Assembly (NCBI GenBank): GCA_963792025.1
Contig: CAWBUS010000005.1
Coordinates: 679,976 to 743,975, forward strand
Source: Ginsengibacter sp963792025
Lineage (GTDB): Bacteria > Bacteroidota > Bacteroidia > Chitinophagales > Chitinophagaceae
Reading direction: 5' to 3'
DNA: 64,000 nt
Positions within the stretch are counted from its first letter, which is position 1. Each line of letters opens with the position of its first letter. Shown here piece after piece: positions 44,695 to 54,239 of the stretch. The position numbers and the translations under genes were made by a program. The notes under the pieces are model-generated. The model did no database searches. It worked only from the letters and a program-made list of their open reading frames with translations, and had not been told where the DNA came from.

Positions 44695-45426
44695 ATGCCT
44701 AAACGCTATTTAAAATTCATTTTCCTGGTCGTATTGCCTGTTCTGCTGTGTGCCTGCAAAACGCATCATTTTGTGGTGGATGATGCAAGTATCCTGGATT
44801 CAAAAACACGTGCCGGCCTGGAAAATTTGCTTTCCTCGTATCATAAGAAAACAACCTGTTCCATATATTTATACAGTGTAAAGAAGTTACCCGAAGGGGA
44901 AGACGCACGTTCTTACACAAACAATATCGCCAATGAGCTGGGATTGGAGAAGACCCAACTTGATAATGACGCAATCATTTTCATTGCGCTGCAGGACAGG
45001 CAAATCAATTTCCGGCCGGGATACGGATTGCAGTTTATCATCGATGCGGGCTTATCCGAATTGGTTGTTCGTGACCTGAAGCAATACTTCCGGCAATCGC
45101 TTTACCAACAGGGAATTACTGAAGTGGTGAACCAGGTTATTAATCTCACCGAAAAATTATCATGGCAGGTAAAACCCTATAACGAGGAAAACATAAAGGG
45201 ACAGGATATAATTGAACTGGAGGATTTTGATATTAAAAGCAGGAATGAAAACTTTCTCACCGTGGGATTGAAAAATGCTCCTGATTTAAAATTGTACATA
45301 ACAAAATATATGGCCGCACTCACCGGCGATGTTTCTTCCGACGAGGATCACAGCCTTGCGATCTACTACCGGCCAGTCGTGGGGAAGCCTGGTGAAGGAT
45401 ATTTAATAAATGTTACAAAGAAATAA
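44695..45426 (+). CDS. TPM-domain lipoprotein
   Basis: This 243-residue lipoprotein (lipobox LLCACK, cysteine near residue 20) has a TPM (TLP18.3/Psb32/MOLO-1) domain at about residues 26-160. Motifs are VDDASILDSKTRAGLENLLS, the TCSIYLYSVKKLP strand, a helix with SYTNNIANELGL and INFRPGYGLQFIIDAGLSE. The domain occurs in acid phosphatases and photosystem assembly factors, and in many exported bacterial proteins; the role here is unknown. The C-terminal 80 residues are unassigned. It is the first of three plus-strand genes after a gene-poor stretch. Confidence 0.8.
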   Translation: MPKRYLKFIFLVVLPVLLCACKTHHFVVDDASILDSKTRAGLENLLSSYHKKTTCSIYLYSVKKLPEGEDARSYTNNIANELGLEKTQLDNDAIIFIALQDRQINFRPGYGLQFIIDAGLSELVVRDLKQYFRQSLYQQGITEVVNQVINLTEKLSWQVKPYNEENIKGQDIIELEDFDIKSRNENFLTVGLKNAPDLKLYITKYMAALTGDVSSDEDHSLAIYYRPVVGKPGEGYLINVTKK

Positions 45427-45526
45427 TTTCGATTAACCTTTACTGTTACCTTCGATAAAATTGCTTCGCAAAATACAGTAGCGTATATTAGCGGAAATAC
45501 ATACGTTACCTGCCATTTTGACCAAT

Positions 45527-46105
45527 ATGCAAAAGTTGCCGTTTATTTTCTTAATCGTTTTTACATTGACTTCTTGTGGGCAGGCTACGACAACTCAAAA
45601 TGAAAATTCTATTAAGGATACTAGTACTGTAGCCGATGACAAAGTTACACCTGACTTAAAAAAACTGCGCCAGGAATATGTTGAGACTTACAACAAGCCG
45701 ATAGAATTCGAAAGTACCAGCAAAGGTAAGGATGGCGAAAAATTAAAAGTTTTGGGTAAATATTATTGCCTGTTTGATAGTGCCATTGTTGTGCCCGGTA
45801 AATATAATTACGACGACACAACGAAAAATTTTATTACACACAATTTTGCCGAAGACATTGCAATAATAAGTAACGGCGACACCATTCTTAAAAAGACAAT
45901 TACAAAAAGAAACTTTATCAACGACCTGCCGCAGTATTTAAGAGATTATGCTGTAATATTTGAACCAAAATTTGAAGGCTATGATCGTGACAGTGACGAT
46001 TTTGATTTTAGTTTTAGCATCTCAATCCCACTGACAGACGTGGGACAACTCATGAATTTAAGCATTAAGAGGAATGGTCAGGTGAATATAAAAAAAAGTG
46101 ATTAA
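45527..46105 (+). CDS. DUF4738-like lipoprotein
   Basis: A protein of about 192 residues with a lipoprotein signal (MQKLPFIFLIVFTLTSCGQA, lipobox cysteine near residue 17). The soluble part carries LRQEYVETYNKP, an edge of acidic residues and YLRDYAVIFEPKFEGYDRD. It resembles DUF4738 proteins, a family of unknown function in Bacteroidota; this is from memory and not firm. The ORF extends upstream to a TTG at 45518, but the ATG at 45527 fits the signal peptide better. It lies just upstream of the RAYT element. Confidence 0.7.
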   Translation: MQKLPFIFLIVFTLTSCGQATTTQNENSIKDTSTVADDKVTPDLKKLRQEYVETYNKPIEFESTSKGKDGEKLKVLGKYYCLFDSAIVVPGKYNYDDTTKNFITHNFAEDIAIISNGDTILKKTITKRNFINDLPQYLRDYAVIFEPKFEGYDRDSDDFDFSFSISIPLTDVGQLMNLSIKRNGQVNIKKSD

Positions 46106-46111
46106 AATAGC

Positions 46112-46293
46112 CTATGCCTCCTTGGTTCGTGTCTCACGAAACACTTCTGTCTTATATTTATTTTATGAATACACAAATAAGAAAATCTTACACTGAGTTA
46201 AACTATGCCTCCGTGGTTCGTGTCTCACGAAACACTTTTGTCTTATATTTATTTTATGAATACACAAATAAGAAAATCTTACACTGAGTTAAA
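46112..46293 (+). repeat. 91-bp tandem duplication at the left edge of the RAYT element
   Basis: 46112-46202 and 46203-46293 are near-identical adjacent copies with two single-base differences (for example T at 46122 against G at 46213). Each contains the TTCGTG-TCT-CACGAA palindrome and the first 13 codons of the transposase. Since 91 is not a multiple of three, the outer start codon (46165) reads out of frame and the inner one (46256) is used. Confidence 0.9.
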
Positions 46294-46798
46294 CAAAATA
46301 TATTTCTGGACAGCAACCATTCATGACTGGCTCCATTTGTTAGAGCCCGAAGAAAACAAAAAAGTAATTGTAAGTTCTTTAAAAAAATTGTCGGATGACA
46401 AATTAATCAGTGTATATGCGTTTGTAATTATGCCAAACCATATTCATTTGATATGGTCGCAGGATGGAATGAATGGTAAAGAAACACCAAAAGGAAGTTT
46501 ATTAAAATATACCGCTCATGTTTTTTTGCGCCGTTTAAAAGCTATTGGCAAGTCAAAACCGTATGAAGTGGTTGCGCTAAATAAAAGTCATGAAATATGG
46601 CAAAGAGATTCTCTAGGAATTGAAATATTCAATAAAGAAATAGCAAAACAAAAACTTGATTATATTCACTTCAACCCCGTAAGTGGCAAATGGCAATTGT
46701 CAAAAAATGATTTAGATTATTATTACTCATCAGCGAGGTTTTATGAAACCGGTATAGATGAGTTCGGGTTTTTAAAAAATATATTTGAAATTTTGTGA
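46256..46798 (+). CDS. REP-associated tyrosine transposase (Y1_Tnp family)
   Basis: This 180-residue protein is a single HUH/Y1 transposase. The metal-binding HUH motif is in VIMPNHIHLIW near residue 60, and the C-terminal block KLDYIHFNPVSGKWQL near 140 matches the catalytic-tyrosine helix of RAYTs. The family cuts and joins single-stranded DNA at palindromic REP sequences. The start at 46256 (MNTQIRKSYTELN) is used, because the 17 codons before it lie within the duplicated end. It ends 2 nt before the right-hand palindrome. Confidence 0.88.
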   Translation: MNTQIRKSYTELNKIYFWTATIHDWLHLLEPEENKKVIVSSLKKLSDDKLISVYAFVIMPNHIHLIWSQDGMNGKETPKGSLLKYTAHVFLRRLKAIGKSKPYEVVALNKSHEIWQRDSLGIEIFNKEIAKQKLDYIHFNPVSGKWQLSKNDLDYYYSSARFYETGIDEFGFLKNIFEIL

Positions 46799-46870
46799 AG
46801 AAGTGTTTCGTGAGACACGAACCACGAGTGTGGGAGAATATTATTTAGATATTTTCTTTATAAGTATCAA

Positions 46871-47317
46871 ATGCAATATCAAAATAGGGAAATGTTTGTA
46901 TTCGGAGCCTTTAGCAACATTGATGCGATGACCGTCGATGCCGATAGTGTTGAAAATGAAAATGATATTTACAAAATCTTAAATTCTTTAAAAATAGATT
47001 TCGATATCGACTTTTTGTACATGGCTAAAGATTATGGTGAAGCGCCTGAGGCAATTAAAATCGGCACTTTAAATTTCTTAAAAGAAAGACATAAACAGAC
47101 TCCTATTTTAACCAAAAAAAGCTTCCAGTTGGGACTTGATTATGTCATAGATACATTTAGTAAAGCATACGGTATAAGCAAAGATAAGATTCAAAAACTA
47201 ATGAATGATGGCAACCAGCGAATGTTACATCTCTACATAAAATTAACAAACATTGCTTTTTGGTTTTGTTGTGGCAGTTTTTTACTTGTAGTAATACTTT
47301 TAGCTATCTATTATTAA
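46871..47317 (+). CDS. Protein of unknown function with C-terminal membrane anchor
   Basis: This 148-residue protein begins MQYQNREMFVFGAFSNIDAM, has a soluble acidic part with helices (EAPEAIKIGTLNFLKERHKQ, ITLD-like segments absent), and ends with one membrane segment of about 22 residues (IAFWFCCGSFLLVVILLAIY). It is probably a tail-anchored inner-membrane protein. I do not recognise a family. It starts 45 bp after the RAYT right end and has no close partner. Confidence 0.6.
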   Translation: MQYQNREMFVFGAFSNIDAMTVDADSVENENDIYKILNSLKIDFDIDFLYMAKDYGEAPEAIKIGTLNFLKERHKQTPILTKKSFQLGLDYVIDTFSKAYGISKDKIQKLMNDGNQRMLHLYIKLTNIAFWFCCGSFLLVVILLAIYY

Positions 47318-47458
47318 GTCCGGCATAAAAAACACTGTTATTGCTAGCAACCCCAACAACAACTTTTTATTAATATCAATCATTTTCAAAACGAGAGTTT
47401 TACAACTGAGACAACATGCTTTGAGATAATGATTACAAACAAAACAGCATCAACATCC

Positions 47459-50026
47459 TCATTCCCCCTCACGCCCCTTAACCACCGGGTACGGCGTATC
47501 ATATCCTTTCACCGCATGCCAGATGATACGGTTGAAAACATTGTCATCTATACGGTCTGCATCGTCAAGGTCCTGCTCCAGCGATTTCCTGGCCCAATAC
47601 AATTGAGCGCCTAATAAATTATCCAACGAAGGGTTCAGGCGATCCAGCGGAATATTATTTTTTATAAAATTATAGGGCGTGAAATCCGGTTGGCTGGTAA
47701 AACAATCCAGCATGGGTTCCGCCGTTAGATCGAGTTGATTCATGGGCGGAAGGCCAAGGATATTCTCAATCGTGCGCACCATATTTATTTGCGAGTAGTA
47801 CGTTGAAAGAACTTTCCTTCGCTTTGTGTACGGACTGATAACGTAGCCGACAGTCCGGTGACCATCCACGTGATCAAGGCCCGCCTGCGGATCATCTTCG
47901 GTAACAAAAATGCAGGTCTCCTTCCAGAACTTACTATGCGAAATCGCATCTACAATTTGCCCAAGAGCCAGGTCATTATCAGCCACGGCTGCCTGCGGTG
48001 TAGGCAAGCCCGGCGCCGTTCCGGAGGTATGGTCGTTAGGTAATTCCATGATGATGAAATTCGGGAGATCATTATTTTTTTCATACCCTTTAAACTCTTT
48101 AAGAAAGGCAGTCACCCTCGAAGCATCAGGTACCGTAGTGGTGAATCCTGCATAATTAGGGCATATATACGGTTCCAGTTGTTCAAGATTTGCCTGGGCC
48201 CGGATACTGATTTTATTGCTGCCGCTTTGCAGGTCTTTATAAATTTCAGAAAATTTTGAGCCCTTAGGTTCGACGATGGTTTTTACAAATTCACCGTAAT
48301 CCCGAAAGGTTAATCCATGCGCCAACACATTATCCCAGATAAAACCGGAGCTGGCATAAGCCAAAGCATCATCTCCATCATAAGGATAACTGCGGGTAAA
48401 ATCACCAAAAGATTTTTCGAGGTAATCTGTCACATAGGCTTCATCCGTCCATTGATGGCCGTCGGCGCTTAAAACACCACTGCAATTAAAATTGTCCATC
48501 AATACAAACGAACTTGCGAGGCTATGATGATTGGGGGAAATATGCTTACCGAATTCAACCAAAGAACTATCACCGTTAGCCTGGGGCATATCACCCAATA
48601 CCTGGTCGTAAGTGCGATTTTCTTTTATGATGTAAACAACATGTTTAAACACAGAAGTTTGATTGGGACTAACGGGAACGGGTACCTTTTCCTTCACACC
48701 GTTAGTACGAAGTTTCCTGTTGGCCAGCATCTGGAAATAAGAATTATTCTGATGTACAACTTGCGTCATTTCAGCAAGCGCTTTCTTACCGGGCACTGGA
48801 ATGATGGAGATGGTTCCTTCATGATCATGTGAATTGAAACCGTTGCGGTTTGTTTTTTGGTTCCTCGAGCCGATTCCTTTTACGTTGGCAACATACAGTG
48901 TGCTGCCGGTGCTATCCATCAATACAGATCCCGGGTACCAGGCCGTAGGTATCATTCCGAGGATGCGTGCCGGGCTTCCGGTTTGTATAACACACAAGGC
49001 ATTTTCAGTGCCGTTAGCTACATAAAGATATTTCCCGTCGGGGGAAATAGTTAAAGCATTGGGAGCGCTGCCAAAAGGAATGTCCTTCTGAAAATGCACC
49101 GATATCGTATCGATAACAAGATCAGTTTTTGTGTCAATTACCGAGATAATATCACTGTTCGCACAGGCAACATATAATTTATCATGCGCAGGGCTCAACA
49201 CCATTCCTGCCGGATGCAATCCCACTTCAATGGACTTTTCTTCTGTGCTCCTGTCGAGGTCAATAACTGAAATGGTACCGTCGTTGGCAATTCCTGTTTT
49301 CGGATCTACCAATACCTGCGAACCGGAAGTATTATAAGTGGATTCACCTTCATGAGGCCGGCGGCCGCCCCAGTTGCTTACGTATGCTTTATGCGGCGAT
49401 GCCAATATTACACCGTAAGGAGCTATGCCTACAGGTATTTGAATAATTTCTTTCGGGTCAATTGCATTGACAACTGCCAGTGAATTACTTCTTGAAAGCG
49501 TGACATAAATCTTATTGGTTGTTTCGTCAAGGGCAATTCCGCCGGGAACAGGATCCCCGCCAATGGCAGGTTGGGGCAACATGACGGAATCGCTCCAATG
49601 CATAATGTTGTTATTATCGACGTTGGCAATGTCTATGCGATTGGTTGCATTCGTTACGTATACGCGGCGACCGTTAGTTGAAAGGTAAATGCCTGTAAAA
49701 GAAGCGCCGCTATGTTTATAGGGTAACGATTGCAGGATGGTTCTGTCGTTTACTCTTACGAGATCGAGGGAAGACATATTTTTTACGAACAATAATTTGC
49801 CATCCTGCGAAAGCGCCATATCAACCGGCCTTCCATGTAAATAAACCTGCAAGCCTGCGGGACGTATGAGTTGATTGGAAGGAACGAGTATGCTGCCATC
49901 TGGTTGTGGGCCCACTTGCTTATTTCCAAATGTATTTGTTTTCTGAGCCAGTGAAACAGGTGATAAAACGGAAAGGGAAATTAGGACAATGATAAAACGG
50001 ACAGTAGTTAATTTGAGATAATTCAT
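47459..50026 (-). CDS. Secreted YVTN beta-propeller / phosphoesterase fusion
   Basis: This 855-residue exported protein (signal peptide to about residue 27) has two parts. Residues 50-410 form a YncE/YVTN-type beta-propeller with strands such as LFVVERG-like GRRVYVTNATNRIDI, NKIYVTLSRSNSLAVV, KLYVACANSDIISVID and GKYLYVANGTENALCVI. Residues 455-760 are an alkaline phosphatase-superfamily phosphoesterase (PF04185-like): FKHVVYIIKENRTYDQVLGD, NCSGVLSADGHQWTDEAYV, FIIMELPNDHTSG and ETCIFVTEDDPQAGLDHVDG. It probably cleaves phosphodiesters or phosphomonoesters outside the cytoplasm. This two-domain architecture is recurrent in Bacteroidota. It stands alone, 538 bp from the GH95 gene upstream. Confidence 0.88.
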   Translation of the reverse strand: MNYLKLTTVRFIIVLISLSVLSPVSLAQKTNTFGNKQVGPQPDGSILVPSNQLIRPAGLQVYLHGRPVDMALSQDGKLLFVKNMSSLDLVRVNDRTILQSLPYKHSGASFTGIYLSTNGRRVYVTNATNRIDIANVDNNNIMHWSDSVMLPQPAIGGDPVPGGIALDETTNKIYVTLSRSNSLAVVNAIDPKEIIQIPVGIAPYGVILASPHKAYVSNWGGRRPHEGESTYNTSGSQVLVDPKTGIANDGTISVIDLDRSTEEKSIEVGLHPAGMVLSPAHDKLYVACANSDIISVIDTKTDLVIDTISVHFQKDIPFGSAPNALTISPDGKYLYVANGTENALCVIQTGSPARILGMIPTAWYPGSVLMDSTGSTLYVANVKGIGSRNQKTNRNGFNSHDHEGTISIIPVPGKKALAEMTQVVHQNNSYFQMLANRKLRTNGVKEKVPVPVSPNQTSVFKHVVYIIKENRTYDQVLGDMPQANGDSSLVEFGKHISPNHHSLASSFVLMDNFNCSGVLSADGHQWTDEAYVTDYLEKSFGDFTRSYPYDGDDALAYASSGFIWDNVLAHGLTFRDYGEFVKTIVEPKGSKFSEIYKDLQSGSNKISIRAQANLEQLEPYICPNYAGFTTTVPDASRVTAFLKEFKGYEKNNDLPNFIIMELPNDHTSGTAPGLPTPQAAVADNDLALGQIVDAISHSKFWKETCIFVTEDDPQAGLDHVDGHRTVGYVISPYTKRRKVLSTYYSQINMVRTIENILGLPPMNQLDLTAEPMLDCFTSQPDFTPYNFIKNNIPLDRLNPSLDNLLGAQLYWARKSLEQDLDDADRIDDNVFNRIIWHAVKGYDTPYPVVKGREGE

Positions 50027-50063
50027 TTTGTATCATTTATTATTTATTGCAGTGTGTCAATTG

Positions 50064-50431
50064 CCACTAACTTTAGTTAGTGGAATTGTGGTGATCTTTA
50101 CCGGCTTTAGCCAAAAGTTAAAAGGCCATATATTGTAAACAATCAAAAGATTTGGCTAAAGCCCCTGAACTTTTTTCATTCGATCCACGGGTTGAAACCC
50201 GTGGCAATTAAAATACCCTGGCCTTATACTTTGCAAGGTTCAATTTGTCAACTTTCCAGTTTAAATCATTCATGGTTTTATCCTTTGCAGCGTACAGCAC
50301 TTTCAAAACAATCCCCGACTTATCTGCACCGGAAATGGAAGCTTATGTAATAAAACCGCACCAGGCGTTCCTTCGGAACGCTTCATGCACTTTCCCGAAA
50401 TTTTCTACCCACCAAAAGTCCCTATGGGACT
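50064..50431. repeat. Cluster of REP-like palindromes
   Basis: Four strong palindromes lie in 370 bp without a gene: CCACTAAC-TTTA-GTTAGTGG (50064-50083), CCACGGGTT-GA-AACCCGTGG (50185-50204), GCGTTCC-TTC-GGAACGC (50365-50381) and AGTCCC-TAT-GGGACT (50417-50431). They lie within 50027-50564, which has no gene. The style is that of REP elements mobilised by RAYT transposases; one such gene lies about 3.3 kb away. Confidence 0.75.
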
Positions 50432-50564
50432 AACAAAAATTTAGTAACCCTTTCCTATATTGACTTTGCGAACAGAATACCTAATACGAATTAACAGGGC
50501 AACCATTGCTTCTTAAAGTAAAATCTTGCTAACACAGGACCGCACCATTTAACGCTCTGGTTAT

Positions 50565-52991
50565 TTATTCATGAAACTCCATTATCGCACTTTCTCCTTT
50601 CTGCAAAGAAATAGTAATAAAGCCTTTCGACGATTGTAAAAACGTCGTTTTATTTCTGTATTGCAACTTGACTCTTGCTACATAATCCGGAGTTTTTATT
50701 TTGAACTGATTCTTTGCCGTGGCTGTTATTTCCAACGATCTAATATGATGATTTTTCCAATCCAGATTCAGCACACCTCCTCCCCTTGCACATAAGCCTT
50801 TGAAGCTACCGTCAGCCCACTCACCGGGAAGTGCAGGCAATAAATCAATATATCCTTCATGGCTTTGCAAAAGCATTTCAGCCATACCGGCAGTGCCGCC
50901 GAAATTGCCATCAATCTGGAATGGCGGATGTGCATCAAACAAATTAGGATAGGTGCCGCCGCCGTCTGTCATGTTGAATCCTTTTTGCGCCGTTGGCCGC
51001 AACAGGTCTTTTAATAAACTGAAGGCGTGATTTCCATCTTTTAATCTCGCCCATAAATTAATTTTCCAGGCAAGAGACCAACCAGTGCTGATATCTCCTC
51101 TTCTTATTAACAGGGCTTTGGCAGCTTCGGCCAATGCAGGCGTGCCTTGCAAAGTAATTTCATTGCCCGGGTACATTCCCCAAAGCGGTGACACATGGCG
51201 ATGCTGTGGCTCCACTTCTTCATACGGTTGCAACCATTCCATCAGCCTCCCGTTTGTATCAATCTGGTTGGGAGGCAATTGCTTTTTTGTCTCAATTAAT
51301 TGTTGCCTGAAAGCATCATCTTTTTTTAAAATTGTTGATGCATCAATAACATGCGTAAATAATTCCCGGATGATTTGATTGTCTATCATAGGCCCGGCAC
51401 ACACGTGCACTGTTTTTCCATTTGCCAGGCGAAAAGCATTTTCCGGTGAATTGGAAGGCGCCGTTACCTGCCAGCCGTTGTTGGGGTCCTTTACCAATGT
51501 GCTTACATAAAATGCCGCGGACCCTTTAATGATGGGATATATTTTTGTAAGATATGCTTCATCATGCGTGAACTCGTAATGCCGCCAAAGCATTTCACAC
51601 AACCATCCGGAACCTGAATTGGTAGCGCCCCAGGAAGCGCTTTCACCTGGAGAAGTATAGCCCCAGACATTGGTGATCACATGCGCTACCCAGCCATCGC
51701 CATCATAATATACCTTAGCTGTTTTCTCACCCGTTTTCACCAGCCCTTTCACCAAAGAATAAAACGGTTCATTCAACATGGATAGATTGGTTACATCAAG
51801 CGGCCAGTGATTCATCTGGATATTTATATCGAGATGATAATCTCCGTTCCATGGTGTTTGTATGGTGTTGGCCCATAGTCCCTGCAGATTAGGCGGCAGC
51901 AATCCCGGCCTTGTGCTGCTAATTAATAAATAGCGCCCATAATTAAAATACAAAACCGGTAAGTCATTGTCAGAAGGGTTTTTAGTAAATGCGATCAACC
52001 TTTCATCGGTGGGCAATGCCGCCTGTTCCGCATTTTTATTATCCAAAGAAATCGATGCACGATGAAAAAGATTTTGATAAACTTTTATGTGTACTGCTTT
52101 TTCTGCCTGGTATGTTTTGCTGATAGCCGCATTCAATAAAGCCAATGATTTTTGCTGATAAGGAACCTCACGGAAATCCGTAGCCGAAGAAATATAAACA
52201 ATAACTGAATTGGCATTCTGAACTTGCAAGGTACTATCACCGCCAATTAATTTTCCACCGTATTTTTGCATTCTTATCCTCGTTAGGTAACGCATGCCTT
52301 TCCCATCTGTCCCGTTATTTAACTGGCCTTCCATCTGCAGCTCATTATTATGCACAGTCGTTTTATATTTCTCAGGCCGGTCAAGTCCCAACGTAAAATT
52401 TATTTTTCCCGGTTGGCTGGCTGTAAGGCGAATGATAATAACATCATCAGAAAAGCTGGTAAAATATTCACGGGTATAGGTTACGCCATTAAGCTGGTAA
52501 TTGCAGGTTGCTATGGCGGAATCTAACGATAATCCCCTGGTATAACTTGTCGGTTTTAGCAAAGTAGTATCTACTCCATAATTATATTCGAGGTGAAGGT
52601 TTCCTAATACCTCGTAACTTCCATAAGGTACATCAGCGCCGTTGCCATTGCCTGAACCGGCTCCTTTGCAGACAAAAGCTTTATTAACCAAAGCTTCTGC
52701 TTCAGCATTCTTTCCTTCAAACAATAATTTTCTTATTTCGGGCAAATATTTTACAGCGCCTTCCTTGTCTGCATCCTGCGGGGCGCCCGACCAAAGCGTG
52801 ATGTCGTTCAATACAATATTTTCGTGTAACACGCCACCATTGGGCATAGCGCCGAGGCGGCCATTGCCTAAAGGAACACACTCCTGCCATGTATTGGCAG
52901 GATGATCATACCACAACCTCAGGTTTTGCTGCGCACTAACGGTAAACAAACCAATAACCGTGAATGTAATCAGAAAGAAAAAATGTCTCAT
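50565..52991 (-). CDS. Glycoside hydrolase family 95 (alpha-L-fucosidase-like)
   Basis: This 808-residue secreted enzyme (signal MRHFFFLITFTVIGLFTVSA) hydrolyses terminal alpha-1,2-linked L-fucose, or L-galactose, by an inverting mechanism. The family's N-terminal beta domain (LRLWYDHPANTWQECVPLGN, NDITLWSGAPQDADKEGAVK) is followed by the (alpha/alpha)6 barrel: LPPNLQGLWANTIQTPWNGD, YHLDINIQMNHWPLDVTNLS and, near 560-600, the conserved QPYEEVEPQHRHVSPLWGMY. GNFGGTAGMAEMLLQSHEGY is at about 690, then a C-terminal beta domain. The length is typical. It is 55 bp after the Gfo/Idh/MocA gene, so co-transcription is likely. Confidence 0.92.
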   Translation of the reverse strand: MRHFFFLITFTVIGLFTVSAQQNLRLWYDHPANTWQECVPLGNGRLGAMPNGGVLHENIVLNDITLWSGAPQDADKEGAVKYLPEIRKLLFEGKNAEAEALVNKAFVCKGAGSGNGNGADVPYGSYEVLGNLHLEYNYGVDTTLLKPTSYTRGLSLDSAIATCNYQLNGVTYTREYFTSFSDDVIIIRLTASQPGKINFTLGLDRPEKYKTTVHNNELQMEGQLNNGTDGKGMRYLTRIRMQKYGGKLIGGDSTLQVQNANSVIVYISSATDFREVPYQQKSLALLNAAISKTYQAEKAVHIKVYQNLFHRASISLDNKNAEQAALPTDERLIAFTKNPSDNDLPVLYFNYGRYLLISSTRPGLLPPNLQGLWANTIQTPWNGDYHLDINIQMNHWPLDVTNLSMLNEPFYSLVKGLVKTGEKTAKVYYDGDGWVAHVITNVWGYTSPGESASWGATNSGSGWLCEMLWRHYEFTHDEAYLTKIYPIIKGSAAFYVSTLVKDPNNGWQVTAPSNSPENAFRLANGKTVHVCAGPMIDNQIIRELFTHVIDASTILKKDDAFRQQLIETKKQLPPNQIDTNGRLMEWLQPYEEVEPQHRHVSPLWGMYPGNEITLQGTPALAEAAKALLIRRGDISTGWSLAWKINLWARLKDGNHAFSLLKDLLRPTAQKGFNMTDGGGTYPNLFDAHPPFQIDGNFGGTAGMAEMLLQSHEGYIDLLPALPGEWADGSFKGLCARGGGVLNLDWKNHHIRSLEITATAKNQFKIKTPDYVARVKLQYRNKTTFLQSSKGFITISLQKGESAIMEFHE

Positions 52992-53046
52992 TTAAAAAAA
53001 GTTTAAACAATTCGTCTAATCGTAGCAGTTATATTAAAGGTATGAA

Positions 53047-54132
53047 TCACAGTAATTGCACCACCTTCCCGGTTCTTACTGATTCATCACATGCAAAAGC
53101 TATCCGCAGACTATTTACCGCATCTTCCGCATGGGCACCCAGATCGACATCTTCTACAATTGATTTCAGAAAATATCTTTGTTCACGATTACAAAGTTCC
53201 TGGTGATCCGGTTCATCTTCCAGGTTTATCCATGTATCTTCTTTAGCAAACTTTCCATTTTCATCCAGGTCAGCATGATGAAAGCGCAGTGATTCCGTTT
53301 TCGTGTGCGATTCAATGGAGGAAGATTTACCCGAACCTCCGGCTTCTTTAGCCACAATGGATACAGCACCTTTCGGGCCGATAACATCTTTTACGAAAAA
53401 TGCCGTTTCACTAATCATAGGCCCCCACCCTGCTTCATACCATCCAACGGAGCCATCTTCAAAACGTATTTGCAATTGTCCGTAATTATAATTACCTGCT
53501 GGGATTTCTTCGGTAAGCCTTGCTCCAATCGCATATACCTGGGTTGGCTTCGAACGTGTCATCTGGCACATTACATCAATATAATGAACTCCGCAATCAA
53601 CAATCGGGCTCAGGCTGTTCATCAGGTTACGATGCAGTGTCCACATGTCACCATCACTTTGCTGGTTAAGGTTCATCCGCATCACTATCGGTTTACCAAG
53701 TTCCGCGGTTAATTCAACAAAGCGTTCCCAGGAAGGATGGTGGCGCAGAATATAGCCTACCACTAATTTCTTATTTGCTTTTTTAGCTGCTGCCGCTATC
53801 CGTTCAGACCCTTCAACGGAATCCGCTAATGGCTTTTCTATGAATACATGGCATCCATTATCCAATGCTTTCATAGCAAAAGATTCATGAGTACCGGGGT
53901 AAGTAGAAATACAAACGGCATCCGGCCGGGTAGCCTTTAACGCTTCATCTATGTCGCTAAACAATTCATACTTGTTGCCCAATTTGGCATTCAATTTCTC
54001 ATTGGACTTTCCCCTTGACACGAGACCGCAAATCTCAAATCCATCAAGAGTATGATAGGCCATGGCATGAGAAGATCCCATATTTCCACAACCTATAACG
54101 AGTATGCGTAAAGGCTTTTTTTGATTTTGCAT
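53047..54132 (-). CDS. Gfo/Idh/MocA-family NAD(P)-dependent dehydrogenase
   Basis: This 361-residue cytoplasmic oxidoreductase has a Rossmann start RILVIGCGNMGSSHAMAYHT (GxGxxG at about residues 14-19), the EKPLADSVEG motif near 97 with the conserved lysine of the family, and a C-terminal alpha/beta dimerisation and substrate domain (DCGVHYIDVMCQM near 180). It probably oxidises a sugar or sugar acid released from the glycan degraded by the neighbours; the exact substrate is unknown. It is directly upstream of the GH95 gene, and its own upstream region was replaced by the ISAs1 remnant. Confidence 0.9.
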   Translation of the reverse strand: MQNQKKPLRILVIGCGNMGSSHAMAYHTLDGFEICGLVSRGKSNEKLNAKLGNKYELFSDIDEALKATRPDAVCISTYPGTHESFAMKALDNGCHVFIEKPLADSVEGSERIAAAAKKANKKLVVGYILRHHPSWERFVELTAELGKPIVMRMNLNQQSDGDMWTLHRNLMNSLSPIVDCGVHYIDVMCQMTRSKPTQVYAIGARLTEEIPAGNYNYGQLQIRFEDGSVGWYEAGWGPMISETAFFVKDVIGPKGAVSIVAKEAGGSGKSSSIESHTKTESLRFHHADLDENGKFAKEDTWINLEDEPDHQELCNREQRYFLKSIVEDVDLGAHAEDAVNSLRIAFACDESVRTGKVVQLL

Positions 54133-54239
54133 TTTGTAAGTATTAAGTTTAGGTGGTGATCAATTTATAAAGATTATCATTGTTGTCCGACTAAATGTAT
54201 GAAAGACTTTGCCAGCCAGTAAAGCCTCACCCCAACCCC

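Larger units (their letters stand above)
46112..46826 (+). mobile_element. RAYT (REP-associated tyrosine transposase) element with palindromic ends
   Basis: The element is delimited by a perfect 26-bp inverted repeat, 46212-46237 and 46801-46826, each centred on the palindrome TTCGTG(TCT/AGA)CACGAA (46217-46231 and 46807-46821). The transposase lies between. An extra copy of the left end (46126-46140) belongs to the 91-bp duplication. Hairpins of this type are the substrates of Y1/HUH enzymes, which act on single-stranded DNA. The element looks intact and possibly active. Confidence 0.8.
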
